Assembly (NCBI RefSeq): GCF_041146795.1
Contig: NC_135170.1
Location: 7,473,033-7,537,032, forward strand
Origin: Maylandia zebra
Lineage: Eukaryota; Chordata; Actinopteri; Cichliformes; Cichlidae
DNA length: 64,000 nucleotides
Direction of reading: 5' to 3'
Below, one piece after another: positions 63,861 through 64,000 of this stretch (its first letter is position 1; every line of letters starts with the position of its first letter). Below the pieces are notes generated by a model. That model searched no databases. It saw nothing but the letters and a program-made list of their open reading frames with translations, and was not told the origin of the DNA. Both the position numbers and the translations under genes were made by a program.

Positions 63861-64000
63861 GTAAGAATACTTGAGCTGAGTGGGTGCTTTGGCTGGGTTT
63901 GGTTCCTGTACAAAAAGGCGTGGTGTTTATTTTCATACAAATAACATTAATTGCACCTGTTTGATCATTCTTTACAAGTGGTGCAGATATGAGATATATG

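Overview
The window is vertebrate nuclear DNA, almost certainly from a teleost fish. It holds four multi-exon genes with GT-AG introns, and the repeats between and within them are of fish type: Rex3/RTE-, Rex1-, L2- and L1/Tx1-like LINEs, several Tc1/mariner families, hAT-like MITEs and long dinucleotide repeats. A percomorph (cichlid-like) fish is my inference; the sequence does not name the species. Nothing bacterial, no CRISPR array and no rRNA or tRNA gene was seen.

Layout. (1) About 1.6-17.9 kb, + strand: ENGASE, the cytosolic GH85 endo-beta-N-acetylglucosaminidase, with 14 exons resolved; the first exon, with the start codon, was not found. Its introns hold Rex3 remnants, a TA-flanked DNA transposon, a pogo-like MITE, a perfect 67-bp palindrome, and a Rex3 LINE split by a young non-autonomous LTR element. 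(2) About 18-33.5 kb: a repeat-dominated intergenic block with an L2-type LINE (+), a large 5'-truncated L1/Tx1 LINE (-) whose 3' region carries a hAT insertion, a Tc1/mariner element with an intact DD37E transposase, and a 5'-truncated Rex3 copy. (3) 33.8-42.0 kb, - strand: SCPEP1, a serine carboxypeptidase, complete at 441 codons in 13 exons. Its introns hold a DD41D mariner and a dead Tc1. (4) 43.4-50.7 kb, + strand: COIL (coilin), complete at 525 codons in 7 exons, head-to-head with SCPEP1. (5) 52.0 kb to the window end, + strand: the 5' part of RAB11FIP4 (first 340 codons, 9 exons).

The genes do not form a pathway: glycan release in the cytosol, lysosomal peptide trimming, Cajal-body assembly and Rab11 recycling-endosome traffic. 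Their link is positional. From general knowledge all four human orthologues are on chromosome 17, and COIL and SCPEP1 are divergent neighbours there too, so this looks like a conserved chromosomal segment. The most informative material is the transposon record: several insertions keep readable target-site duplications, so the order of events can be reconstructed (palindrome, then Rex3, then LTR element).
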